From NCBI GenBank assembly GCA_026027325.1, contig JAMSLZ010000005.1, positions 992,001 through 1,056,000 on the forward strand: 64,000 bases of DNA, given 5' to 3'. This document shows, piece after piece, positions 34,703-48,600 of the stretch; within the stretch, counting starts at the first letter, position 1, and the number at the start of each line of letters is the position of its first letter. Source of the DNA: Actinomucor elegans. Lineage: Eukaryota; Mucoromycota; Mucoromycetes; Mucorales; Mucoraceae. The notes beneath the pieces were generated by a model. The model made no database searches and was not told the origin of the DNA. It saw only the letters and a list, made by a program, of their open reading frames with translations. Position numbers and translations under genes: made by a program.

Positions 34703-35722
34703 TCACTCGACAAAGTCAGATTCATCGTATTCATGACGTTGAATCAAATGACGATTAAGAGCGTCTCTTCTGCTATATTGAGTACGGCATTCTTTGCAAT
34801 TGAATACACGTTCACCTCGGTGAACAGTAGAAAGATGACGATCTCTGTCATGCCGACGGTCAAAGCTCTTTGTGCATTGGCTACAATCAAACTCTTTCAC
34901 TCTTGATTTATCGTGGGTCTTGATATGAGTAGTCAGATTGTATTTACGCTTAGAAACATGGTCACATAAGGGACATTGATGAAGTTTGACTTCTTTAGGC
35001 TTGGCCTTAGTAGTCTTCTTGTTTCGTTTTGTTGGGGCAGGTGAAGCTGCTGCGGTAGTAGCTTTTCTTTTTCTTGAAGGTGCTTGTTCTGTAGATGGTT
35101 CTGATTTGACTTCTCTTTCCTTAGTTTCCTCTTGCTTGACTTCTTCTTGTTTAGTTTCTTCTTCATCCTCTTGTTGTTCACTCAAAGGAGAAGTAGCATC
35201 AAAGCCTAGTAATTCATCGAGTGACATGGTATCTTTATCAAATGTGTTTTCGTTGATAGATTGTTGCGAAGAGTTGAGTGGGGGGAATAATGAATCGGAG
35301 GCTTCTTCAGTTACTGTTTCTAGTTTGACAGCAGGAGAAGGCTTTGTTTCAGCTTTAGGGGGAATTTGATAAGAAGATATAAAGGGCGATTTGGTTTTGT
35401 CAATGATTAAAAGACTTGGGTCACCATTGAACTTGATAGGGTCATGTGTCAACTTGGCAATGTCATTCTGATCGTGACTTTCCAAGTAGCGCGCAATGCA
35501 AACATCCTTATTGTCACCATTTGAAGCTCCGATATATGGTAAGCCAAATGATGCATACATTAAATAAGGTGAGATATCCATATTAATATCAAAGAAAGGT
35601 GAAGCATCTGCTGAATTAGCATCAAGAACATCAATCGATGGATCCAAGTAAGGTGTGTCAATGGAAGGTGAAGTAGTTGCATCATCTATGATAGTTTGAA
35701 AAGTGTTGTATTGAGCAAACAT
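34703..35722 (-). CDS. C2H2 zinc-finger transcription factor, three fingers
   Basis: Single-exon gene of 339 residues. The N-terminal half is acidic and Ser/Thr/Asp-rich with an activation-domain look (DLLG-type stretch MSLDELLGFDATSPL). It is followed by a Glu/Lys-rich segment (QEDEEETKQEEVKQEETKE), a basic Lys/Arg/Ala region likely to be a nuclear localisation signal (PSRKRKATT, TKRNKKTTKAKPK), and then three consecutive C2H2 fingers at the C-terminus: CPLCDHVSKRKYNLTTHIKTH, CSQCTKSFDRRHDRDRHLSTVH and CKECRTQYSRRDALNRHLIQRH. DNA binding in the nucleus is expected; target genes cannot be told. I start at MFAQYN (35722), since the 17 residues upstream in the frame (from 35773) are hydrophobic and unlike a transcription factor; if the upstream ATG is used the protein has 356 residues. 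Confidence 0.8.
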   Translation of the reverse strand: MFAQYNTFQTIIDDATTSPSIDTPYLDPSIDVLDANSADASPFFDINMDISPYLMYASFGLPYIGASNGDNKDVCIARYLESHDQNDIAKLTHDPIKFNGDPSLLIIDKTKSPFISSYQIPPKAETKPSPAVKLETVTEEASDSLFPPLNSSQQSINENTFDKDTMSLDELLGFDATSPLSEQQEDEEETKQEEVKQEETKEREVKSEPSTEQAPSRKRKATTAAASPAPTKRNKKTTKAKPKEVKLHQCPLCDHVSKRKYNLTTHIKTHDKSRVKEFDCSQCTKSFDRRHDRDRHLSTVHRGERVFNCKECRTQYSRRDALNRHLIQRHEYDESDFVE

Positions 35723-38293
35723 TTGTAAATTGAATAAGTTGTATGAACAGAAAGAAAGTAGAATGATATTCAACAGAATATGTTGTAGAAAATAAAAAGA
35801 AAGAGGGGAGGAACTGAATTAATGGAGGGTATTTATATTTGATTTGAAGTGACTGAAAAACCGAGAAATCAAGGGCCACAATTTGTAATCGCTGCGGATG
35901 TGTGACCGTGTTTCTAGTTGCTAACGCGCCATAGCAACCAATAAAAGTAGTCAATTTTCAAATAGCGGAATCGATGTTTGAAAATTTTGAAACGTAGCAA
36001 TCAGAAACACGCCCAAAATCTGAATGACGGCACTTGGTTCTCACCTTTGATTATAAACTATTCGGGATTGGATATTGTTTACTATTTCACACGAAAAAGC
36101 AATGGCGTATAATAATCTATTGGTACATTTATTAGAAGATTAATAATCACATGGAGTGTGTTATACTGGCCAAAACTGAGAAATTATTAATCGAAATCTT
36201 TAGAAAGAAGGATTTTCATAGTAGCTTGTGTAACAAAAAACTTTTTGATTCATAATACAATTACCATGATAACCCGAATACAAGTCACTATTTCTTCCGA
36301 GAGCAATTGAACTGTTAGTCATTATATGTGTATATAATTAAATCTTCTTATATTTATTACAATAATAAAAATAATATACGACAAGAAATGCTTGGAAAAA
36401 TGTCTTTTAGGTATTGGAAAGGGAAACCATCAATGTTAAGGGGCTAGAATTGCGGGTCAAAGTGTAAAAAAAAAGCTCTTGTTTTTCCCAGTTTGAGTCT
36501 CAGAAAGGAAACTGGTATTACGTTTTTAATGTTTCCGTAATGAAAAACTGAGTCATATCTCGAAAATTGCCTTGTTTTTAATAGATCCTGATTTTATGTG
36601 TCAATTTGCGTTGACTCAGGATATGAAAAGCTATTATCCGAATTTTATAGCCTTTATCCAATTATTGAAACAAATATTTCTCTCATCATGCCAACCAGAC
36701 TTTCAATCGCCATTTCTTTCAATTGAATTCAAAACATATCAGCAACTTCTATTGGAATAGTTTGATGTATTCGCAACTAGATGATTCGTCATTTACTTTA
36801 TAAAGAAGAGGTTCAACTAAACCCGCGATTCCGCGCCACGTTTCATCCTTCCCCTGAAGTGGAAATACCTGAGATTTGTAAGCAACTGATTGGCTATCAA
36901 CGAGTTCTTACTGTTATGCACCACGTTTTCATGGCCCTCTTGGCTTCTTGGCTTCCCCTATGACGATCTTACTCTTGAAATAGTAAATAGACACTACTTA
37001 TTATAAGATTTGCTTATTAATATCCAACAGTTCGATCGATCCAACATCCTTCATGCCCTACTGTCAATGGTTTCTAAGAGTTCATGCTTGTTTATTGATT
37101 TGTTAAGTATTATAATTATGAATTTCTTGGTCCAACATCCTCATATGACTATAATTCCTTTTCGAGAAAAACCAGGTTTGACTTTCTGTATCAAAGCTAA
37201 TGGGACATGTTTCTTTCTTGGCCTGACCCAAGTGGGATATATCTAATGATTGGCTACTTATAGCTGAAGGAGTTTGTGCTTGCAGAATCAAACATGAATA
37301 TGAATACGTTTGGTTCTGTCTCTCAATGTAACATATAGAGATATCTGATTGAATGACAATAGCATATATATATATATATATATATATGGTATAATAGAAA
37401 TAAATAATAAGTTAGTCAATGATTATAGGTTAACCTATCTTTTCACATAACGAATACAATCAAATAGAATCGAAATTTTAACTCGTGCAATAGATCATTC
37501 TGAGCATGACCACGATCAATCGCGATCTATGAAGGAGTGGCATAGTGCGCCATGCCAATTCGCTGAGGTTTAACTTCCGGTATAATCTCTGGAGCTTGAG
37601 CCAAAATTTACATGATGAGTACACAATAGATCATTTAGAGCTTAATAAAGTTCTCCTTTACAAGTTACACACAAAAGAAAAAAACATTCTCCAGAGAATA
37701 AATACGTTATTAGGTCTCAATGTTCTAGTACTTGTATAGACTTTAAAATAGGGCTTATCGAAAACATGATACTATACAATTTCTGGAAATAAAAAAAAAA
37801 AAATGTTAGTATGCCATTTTATTGATCCATGTTCAGCTATTGCTTAAATTTTCGGGTATTCTATGGACCCTTATACTAAAATTTACGTTTGCCAATGAAA
37901 ACGCTAGATACTGAGACCATCAACCAAATTAATATAGAAATGCTACTGATATACTAATGACATGTTGAAAAGAGTTCTAACAATATTACAAAGATGTTAC
38001 AAAGAAGCTAAAAGACAATGCAGTGATGATGAGGAGTCAGAATATAATATCATAGAAATATAAGGTAATAGACACTATATACTTATCGTAATCTCTTGAT
38101 GCTTGTTTTCCATCGAAAGTCGATCGTAAGTATTCACTATCTTCGTCAGCCCATTCCTTATCAATCAAAACCCAATACCTACAAATGAAGCGTGGTTTTT
38201 GAACATTTTTATTGAAAAAAGCCTATATATAATATATGTTTATATATATAAAAGAGAATGTGTACTATATAAAGATGGTTTGAAAAAAGATTA
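35723..38293. other. Intergenic, 2.6 kb, with (AT)12 and nested inverted repeats
   Basis: No supported gene. A cluster of small inverted repeats lies at 36481-36548 and a 24-bp (AT)n microsatellite at about 37364-37387. Plus-strand frames at 36.5-37.3 kb (for example ending at 36760 and 36963) have stops and no family features. The minus-strand promoter of the C2H2 factor lies at 35723-35950. Confidence 0.5.
37364..37387. repeat. (AT)n microsatellite
   Basis: About twelve AT dinucleotide repeats in intergenic DNA. Confidence 0.9.
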
Positions 38294-39849
38294 TCACGAA
38301 GACTTCTTATATGTCCCAATACGGCTTGAACTTCTTGTGTTAGTTGAGGAAGCAACACTACCAGGAGGACGCAATCCACTTGGTCTTGAAGTAGGTGTTA
38401 AACCTCTCTTCTCTTGAGGTGGAATCTCTTTTGGTTTGGTGGTATTTGTTTGAAATAAGCTATTTCTGGGTCCACCTGGAGTAGGGCTTCGCATACTTAT
38501 TCGAGTTGGCGTTGCGGAAGCGCGTCCTTGTGGTGGTTGCAAAGGCGAACCGGGACGATGTATCGATTCTCTAACAGTGGGTATGTGACTAGCACGCTGG
38601 GGTATTCTTTTCTGTTGTTGAGGCGTAGGAATACGATGCTGTTGCAATCCAGATGATGAAGAAGAAGATATGGTACGCTGTGGAGAGGGAGGTGACGCGG
38701 CGGTGTAAGATGCTGGTGCTGGGATATGTGATGCACGCTTGGCAAGCTGAGTACGTTGTGTAGACCCCTTCTTGTTTGAGGGGGATAGCAAGTGTGACGA
38801 ATTCTTGTTCTCTCTTAGTGTATAGGATCGACTAGGTGTAGGTATACCGCCTATTCCAGAGTTGCTATTACCATTGGCGGATGAATTTGTGCGAGGATGA
38901 GGTATACCTGATGTGGTTGTAGAAGAAGCGGTTGAATAGTTACTGAGTCGACTTGGTGAACGCGACGAAGAAGATGATGATTCTGATGGGTAAGTCACTG
39001 GTGTTAAACCATATTTCGCATATTGAGTAATAGTTGATTGGGAAGTCAAGCTATTTTCACTACTAATGCTATCCGATCTTTTATATCTTGAAGCAAACTC
39101 GGATGATGGCGTAACTAACATCTAGTCAGTACGGATGTCATGATAATAAGCCACTATTTCCTTTTACCTGGTTTAACGCGATGATTTGTATCTTTGGAGT
39201 CTTTAGGATCGCTAGGACTCCAATCTAAATCATAGCCATTAGTAAACTATCAAAAAAGAAAGGCAAGTTAGTAACCAGTTTCTGCATAAAATAGCTCATT
39301 ACGCGCTACTCTTACCTTATTGATTGATGGATATTCAATAGAAGTACCTAGTAAGTCATTCTGTACATGATTTCCAAGTCAATAATCGTCTAATGAGCAA
39401 AATTTTGTACTTACATTATCCATCTTCCAAAAATCATCAGTAGAATCATCTAAATCCAAGGCGGCAAGATCGGATAAATCTGTTTCATCGTCCATATCAC
39501 ATGTAGGGTTGGCATTAATGAGCTCTTCCAAGTTGACGCTATCCTCAGAAGCTATTGACTCTGGTCTTCCGTTTCGGTTCTTTCGAATATTCTCTGTTGG
39601 TATACTATAAAACATTAAAAGGTTGGTTTGCTTTTATTTCACTATTATGGGCTGCTATGGTTACCAGTTGTTATCCGCGTCGACTATAGTAGTCGCAATT
39701 TCTTCAGGATCTCGATATGTGTGTACATTCATGAGCCAACCTTGAACATTATCTGGTTGATTAGAAGAATCAGAAGTTACAGGCGTTGCTTTGGGCTGCT
39801 TGTCTCCTCTGAACCCGTTAAAGAAACGAAGAGTAGGTGACTGTGTCAT
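38294..39849 (-). CDS. Ser/Pro-rich protein with SxIP motifs, candidate microtubule plus-end binder
   Basis: Five exons on the minus strand: 39849-39665, 39604-39415, 39360-39316, 39246-39168, 39114-38294. Total 1320 nt, 439 residues. The first 165 residues are acidic, with DDETDLSDLAALDLDDSTDD and a conserved-looking N-terminus (LRFFNGFRGDKQ, VQGWLMNVHTYRDPEEI). From about 166 on the protein is disordered, Ser/Pro/Arg-rich and very basic. It contains SGIPHPR, ASHIPAPAS and ASHIPTVRE, which fit the S-x-I-P motif by which proteins dock on EB1 at growing microtubule ends, plus near-variants GGIPTPSRS and HRIPTPQQ. No folded domain is recognised. The last intron uses the acceptor GATGTTAG, which alone keeps the frame. 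The EB1 link is inference from short motifs. Coding status itself is good, as all phases agree. Confidence 0.7.
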
Positions 39850-40653
39850 TCAATAAAAACGATATATGGGTATATTAAAAGAAGAAAAAAGATCAAAACC
39901 AATAGGTATTTTGAAGAGTGTGTTTGCAGTGGTGTTATTTGTATTTGTTAGTAAGTCTGGAACAAGTACCAAGAAAGGGGGCGAGAGAGTACTTTTTTTT
40001 CTTTTTCCCAAATCGCTCAAAAAAAGTTTTCAAATACTGAGAAACGCGTACAAGGTTTTTATTGGCTAAAACGATACATATGTACTTCTGAAGGTGCCAC
40101 TGGTAAAAGTATTCGAAGCCCCTAGACTTGTTAAAAAAAAACACTTGAGGTTAGGCTTTTTTAAATCATCATTAAGTAGTGGGTCAAACATACATGGAAT
40201 TTAAGTTGACTGATATAATAAGACCTCGGCTTAAAATGGTGATATAGCTTGAGCTTGGGTTTAAATCAACATCTGATCTGAATTTCTGCATATAACAAAC
40301 AATCATAAGAGCCTTGCAACAATATTCTCTTTCAGAAAGGCGTATATCTACCGGTCTAGTCCATCTATCATTCTATTTTGTCAGGTTTTGCATGAAATTC
40401 AGCTGATGATGGTGAGCAAAAATCAATATTTTTTGATCCGACGCTCATATACCTCTTTGTTCTCAACCTAACGTCATGGTTGACATTGTCTATCATGATT
40501 ATGGCATGTTTCATGTGTACATAAAGTGACATATTGTATCTATGATGTAAAGTGTCTTTCATTCCATTGAAATGATGAGAAAAAAATAGTATCGTATAAA
40601 AAGGAAAGAATCAATTGCAACGCTTTTTCTTTCTGTATAGCCAATTAAAAAAA
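39850..40653. other. Intergenic between divergent SxIP and hemerythrin-like genes
   Basis: 804 bp. TATAAAAAGG at about 40596 serves the plus-strand gene. Small antisense frames here show no family signal. Confidence 0.5.
40596..40605 (+). promoter_or_regulatory. TATA box of hemerythrin-like gene
   Basis: TATAAAAAGG lies 58 bp upstream of the hemerythrin-like ATG. The position and sequence fit a core promoter element. Confidence 0.5.
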
Positions 40654-41250
40654 ATGTCTACTGGTCGTAAAGAAACTACTGCTTCTGCTTCTAAAAACAT
40701 CGCTGATGTAATCGTTCAAGACCACAATGAAGCCAAGGCCATGTATGAAGAATACAAGAAAGCAACTACTGTTGGTGAAAAAACCAAAATTCGTAACGAA
40801 TTGATCAAGGCCTTGGTTAAACACGATGAATGCGAACAAATGTATGCCTATCCTCTCTTGAAAGACAAGATCCAAATGAATAAAGCTAAGGAATACTTTG
40901 ATGAATGTTTGTCTGATCATCAAGAAATGCGTACTCTATTGCACCATGTCAGATATCTTGACGTAGAAAAGGATACTAGCCTCGATTCCAAAATGGAGAA
41001 TACTATGCAAACTATTTTCAAGCATATGGAGCTTGAAGAAAATGAGGTTTTGCCTTTGATGAATCAACATCTTGGTCAAGAAGAACTCAAGAGGGCTGGC
41101 CATAATTTCGAGACTCATAAGTCCAAGGCTGGTACAAGGCCTCATCCTGATGCTCCTCCAGCTTATAATTTGCGTGGAGCTGCTGCTAATGCCGTATTGG
41201 CGCCCTTCGATATGGCTAGAGACTTTATGGAAGGCGAAAGCAAGGCTTGA
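40654..41250 (+). CDS. Hemerythrin HHE-domain protein
   Basis: Single-exon gene of 198 residues. Four-helix di-iron fold of the hemerythrin HHE type. Likely ligands are visible in order: H24 (IVQDHNEAK), H57 and E61 (VKHDECEQMYAYPLL), H89 (SDHQEM), H124 and E128 (KHMELEENEVLPLM). These proteins bind oxygen, nitric oxide or iron, or act in oxidative-stress responses; the exact role here is unknown. Fungal relatives are common as stress- or stationary-phase-induced cytosolic proteins. The C-terminal 45 residues (TRPHPDAPPAYNLRGAAANA to FMEGESKA) resemble the C-terminal tail of these relatives and are not part of the iron site. Start chosen at MSTGRKE (40654) after an A-rich leader, with a TATA box 58 bp upstream; an upstream in-frame ATG at 40615 would add a hydrophobic 13-residue piece. 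Confidence 0.88.
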   Translation: MSTGRKETTASASKNIADVIVQDHNEAKAMYEEYKKATTVGEKTKIRNELIKALVKHDECEQMYAYPLLKDKIQMNKAKEYFDECLSDHQEMRTLLHHVRYLDVEKDTSLDSKMENTMQTIFKHMELEENEVLPLMNQHLGQEELKRAGHNFETHKSKAGTRPHPDAPPAYNLRGAAANAVLAPFDMARDFMEGESKA

Positions 41251-42057
41251 ATGAATATAAGCAGAAAATAATACGAACAATACTTGCTTAATTGTTATTT
41301 TGACTTAAAATTAGCGTTATCTCTCTTTTTTTTTTTTAAAAAAAAGAATAATAATAATAATAAAAATAAAGAATATTTAACGTTATGTCAATTAAGTGTC
41401 CATATTGCTTCGATATATCATATTTTCTATTCTCACTGCTCCATAAATTATTACAAGGTGAGAATATCCAAATTGCGCTTATATCATTATCTCGTTAAGC
41501 GGTACATTAATTGCGTCAGTATTATGATTGGCTTTCGGATATTAAATAAATAAAACAACAACAACCATCTTTTTTTCAAATCCCAAAACTCTGTTCAATT
41601 TTCATCACACAGCAAAATAGTTTTTGTAGTTCTGAGATGATTTAATAAAGTTTATATATAATATTATTGTAAGTTGAAGGCTGTAATAATCACGTAATTT
41701 CTTATATTTAAAAATGCAGTTATTTCAGATTTTTTAGAGTTTTTAGCGGATTTGGTTTTTCACTAAAAAAAATCCCATTATTTCTATATAAAAAACTATA
41801 GAACTTTTAGAAAGATACCCTAATTTATTAAGAAGTCGTATAAGCATTAAAAAAGTGCATTGAAATAGAATATCACTGAAAAACAATAGGATTAGAGGTT
41901 TTGGCAATTTTGGTAAAGAATTAAGAAAAATTTGAAATCTGATCCAAAATGAAACTCCCCTCTAAAAAACAAGTCACAGACTATAAAAAAAATTCTGTTC
42001 GTAGTAGTTAGAAAAAGAGCCCTTTCTTTACTTACAATAACAATTAACCCATAGATC
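41251..42057. other. Intergenic, promoter of ELP3
   Basis: Very AT-rich, with T and A runs near 41325-41375. No gene recognised. An ACTATAAAAAAA stretch at about 41978-41989 may be the ELP3 core promoter. Confidence 0.5.
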
Positions 42058-44067
<2,010 letters not shown>

Positions 44068-45670
44068 AATTACGGCATTTTTTTATTTTCTCCAAAAATG
44101 TAAATATTCTCAGTATATGGTGTTAAATAAAATGAAGGCTTCATAGTATAAACTATTGTAATGAGATACTACTGCATTATTAAACAATATCATCTAGCTC
44201 CAACTATCTACTGTGAACCAAGTCGTGCTGAAACTTGTATACAGAATTCTTATCTACAGTTTAATTACGGACAAGTTTAGAAAGAATTTTAATTTCAATA
44301 ATCATAATTTATCCAGTTTCTACTGAGAGAGAATGTTCATTTGCCTTCAAAAACGCATTCTGTACATAAAGTACAAATCAGATGCGACATTGGACCAGGT
44401 TCGGCCAAGAGATCTATAGATGTATAGATCCAGTTTTAATGAAATGTACCCATCATCAAAATACGATATACCCTTAAAGTTTTGTTCAAATAATACATTA
44501 TAGTTCCATTGAATCTAATAGTCTACTTCAGGTATCTTCTAATCAAATACAAGGCTAAGTCGGTATCATCCGAACAATACAAAATCGTCACAATGTTGTG
44601 ATGATTCAGAAATAATTCTTTATGATCAAGAAGATTACATTTCTTCATCATAATCTATCAATACCGTCGACGAGGTAGATCAGGTATACTTTTTATACTT
44701 TATTGTATACGAAATATTTTTGAGCCATGGTTGTGTTTATAAAAATTTCAAAAATAATATCATGACTTGGAGAAAGCGCCAAATAATGTTTAGATTATCC
44801 TATTCTCCATGTTAATTCACATGTAAACTATCAAGGCATTTTTTTCTATGTCTATAATAGATTACCATGAAAAAAAAAAAAAAATAAAAAAAAAAAAAAA
44901 AAAACGAGATCACAGATCAGGCCAATCTTGTGATTACGTAATGAAAATCGAAGGGAGTAGTGATGGTGAGATACTCTGCAGCAGCTTTGATAGAATGAAG
45001 AGTATTTTAGAAGAGAGTTTATAATGTAACTTTGCTTAGTATAGCCCAACGCATACATGCATATTTTAGTTAAATAGAAGCCTTATATCTAGATTAAGCA
45101 TGACGCATCTGTCAGATGTTAGCGGGCTATAATGCAACTTTCTACCCCCATAGTCCTTATATGTGTATCAATTCTCAATAACAGAAACAGTAGCGTAGAT
45201 CATCATAGTTCAGCATATTGTAACTACGAGTAGATGTGTAGCATCGGCTGCGAGCAATAGCAATGAATGCTGTTTATAGTATATATACTAGATTTTGAAG
45301 CCTTTACCTGATTTTTATCGCCTTGCACATTTTTGTTTCTATTAGCGTCAAGGCATGAATCTCGCTCGGATTAATGTATATAGGATAGCCGAATTGATTA
45401 CTCGTAAAAGTTGAATATGGTTTTAAAAAAAATAGTATATTTTAGTATTATTGATATTCCCACTAATAAAATGTATAGCGAATATAATTGAAAGTTGTGT
45501 ACTAGAAAACAAGGAAGAAGGAAGGCATAATGAAAAAGAGGATTCATAGTAAATACAGAATAAACTACATAATAAAAGAATAGGAATTCATAATACAATA
45601 AAATACATAGATAATAGTAGGATATAGTTCATAATAAATACAAAAAGAACATAGTAATAATAGTAGGGTA
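44068..45670. other. Intergenic between ELP3 and kinesin-3 3' ends, 1.6 kb
   Basis: Convergent 3' flanks. An interrupted A tract of about 35 bp lies at 44870-44904. No gene, RNA or repeat array recognised. Confidence 0.5.
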
Positions 45671-48600
45671 TTAATCAATCATAGTCACCCATTCAATCAT
45701 AGTTGCATTATCAGTTGCTTGAAATGTATGAGAGTCATAGAGGGTATCAACGGTAAAAAGAGTTTTTGATTTCTATCGTGAACAAATCATAAGTATAAGA
45801 ACTATGTAAAGTGTATATATGATGCCTTACCATAGTGTCCATATTTTTGTCTTCCTTGTGTACATTTCTAATATGAAGAATATCAACTTCATTCGTTTCT
45901 GATTGCTCAGGATATAAGAAGAGGAATTTTCTATAGTAAAATAATTAATAAATGTGTTACTATATACAAAAGTGCACGCGCTTTTACCCTATTAAAGTAC
46001 ACCAGTACTTGTCCCATGCATTGCTACTACCGGCAGCAGCATCATTTTTGCGCATCAAGAACCCTTTCTTGATCTTGGCACTGTCTTCAACCATAGGTAT
46101 CATGATTTGCTGGACTTGGGGAATCCATCGACGTACGACAGGCTGTATCAATGTATCCGGTAAGGGTGCAGCGTCAGTAGTAGGTGCAGAGTCTTTCTTC
46201 AGCCACAAATTCAATACACTTTGTGCATCCATTGTGCGTTTTACTTGCTCGACAGCTGAGCCACATAGTCTATCCAACTGTTCAGACAAGAACACAGTGA
46301 ATCGCATAGCTTCCACCAACTCGCGCTGTTCCATGGTCTTTCTCTGTTGGTGATATTGATCGAGTACACGAGCAGGTAAAGTGACCAGAGGTAAATTAAG
46401 CATGCCTCCAAACAATTCTGGCTTATAATCTACTACAAACAAGCTAGCGACTTGACTCTTGAGTGTGCTAGCAGACTTTAAAGAAAAGAAGTTGAGAATC
46501 ACAGAAGAGCGTTTGCCTTGTGGTGTAGTCTTCTTTTTCATGGTTGCAGCTTTGTTTTGGTCTTTGATATGCACATAGAGATCCTTTTCAAAGCGAAGTG
46601 TGATTTCAACTTCGTTACCATTGAGCAACATCTTTTGACGGGCAGACCAAGTCAATGTCAAGATGACTTTATGCGTGTTGGGTGTGATAGCATTGAGTAA
46701 GAGAGTGTCATGTAAGGAACTGTCCCAGGCAGCATGTGTAGTGCAGATACCATCTTTGCTGTTGGTAGATATTAAGTTGAGAGGAACTTCTGCTGCACTG
46801 TTATTGTTGGGCTGAGTATCTATAATACGATGCTTGCCGTCCATCAATCGGATTTGACCGATACGCATATCAGTTACCTTTTCAAGAGTATCTGAAGCGC
46901 TCTGAAGGGAGAGAACGATACGTCGTTGTTGACCTTGTTGTAACGAAAAGGTATCATATTGGCCCATTACATCTCCATTGACGCAGGCACTGGCTTCGAC
47001 AGGGACTGGCTTATAGTCGCCTTCGGGTGTAATCTCGCATATTTGAATACGAGCAGTGATATCTTCTGAGCTCTTTGTTGGCATGATAAGATTATCCTTC
47101 TTTTCATCCATCTTGTTAAGAGCCATAGTTTCCAAATACTGCTTGGTGGGCTTGCCATATACCTCGAAGGTAATATCCTTTGTTTGAATGATGCGTAGAA
47201 TATCTTCTGTGATAGCCATAGACAAGGTTTGATGGTAGTTGAATTCAATAGATCCTTGGCGTTTATAATCAACTGCATCGGCAGCAAAGACACCATCCAA
47301 ATTGTTACCAAACGTAGATAAACGGAATTGAGCATGGACACGACTGAATTCTTTGGGGTCCAAACCAGAGAGTTCGATGATAGAGATCTCAAAGACAAGT
47401 TGCTGACCTACGTGTAAAAGCTTGCGAGGATTCTCATCATCCATGATAGGCTCACTGGTATCTTCTCCAGAACAGACAGATGAATTAGCACTACGATAGG
47501 GATGACGCACAGATCTTGCAATAGGTGCAATCAAGACACGCAACTGTCCCATCAAACGTCCTGTATTACGGCAGTGTACAGACAGTGTGCTTTCAACAGG
47601 TACCTGAGTAGCCAAGTTACGAAGAGAGACCTTAGCAAGACCAACTAGGGTATATGCAGGCGCAGCAGATTCATAAAACAAGTCGTCACCTTTGATGTAC
47701 TTTTTGGAATCAGATACATAATAGGCACCTTGAAGGTATCTCATACGGGCCATGAATTTTTCGATAGACCAAATGTACATGGTTTGATTCTTCTTGTCAA
47801 TTACTTGGATAGCAATACACGGTTTGGGTGATTTAATTAAGTCAGCATCCAAAGTACCACGTTGCTGGGGTGAGTTGGAGGAATTGGATTCCCAATGAGA
47901 AACAGAAGTGGCTGACATAGTATCGTGCACAACTGCAAATTGGTAGAATACTTGTTTGCCAGCCTTGGAAGCCATTTCGTTGGCTTGTCGAACATGAATC
48001 TCGTGGTTGAGCAAGACCTTGGCCATAGCTACGTTTCGCTTGCGCTTCCAAACCTCAACAATCTTGTTTGCTAGTTCTTTTTCCTTGGGCGTAAAGATAA
48101 TAGGTCGTTGTGAATAAGAGAGATGGCGAGACAAACGACGAAGCTTGGCTTCGTACTTGCGTCGATGGTGTTCCATCTGAATTTCTTGTTCATTTTTACT
48201 CAACTTGGACATAAAATCAGCCATAGAGGAAGAAGTGGAGGATGAAGAAATTGTGCTGGTATCTTCAGTATAGTAGCCGTCAACGCTATCATCTAAAAAG
48301 ACAGATGATGCTGTAGTAGAATAATTGCTACGGCGGACAGAGGATGAAGAGGAAGTACGTCGTGAAAGTGTATCGGAAGAAGTGGATTGGCGCTTTCGAA
48401 TGACTCGTACTTTTGCTACATCATCAAATAACTTATCCAGGTCTTCGTTGGTGAAGTTTTCAAAGTTGGAATCGTTGATATATGTATTGAGCATAGCTTC
48501 CCTGCGAGCAAAATTCCAGTCCATGACTTCAGATCCCATAGTAGGAGAAAGAAGCCCATTGTTTTCGGAAGAAATAGGTGAAGGCGGTCCACTAGGTGAA

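Noticed and set aside
34986..35369. 127-codon plus-strand frame
   Set aside because: Antisense shadow of the acidic and basic low-complexity part of the C2H2 factor.
36572..37291. Several plus- and minus-strand frames
   Set aside because: Short, with stops in between, no splice model with consistent phase and no recognisable family.
45952..46353. 133-codon plus-strand frame
   Set aside because: Lies antisense to the conserved C-terminal half of the kinesin-3 gene, whose frame is continuous and conserved.
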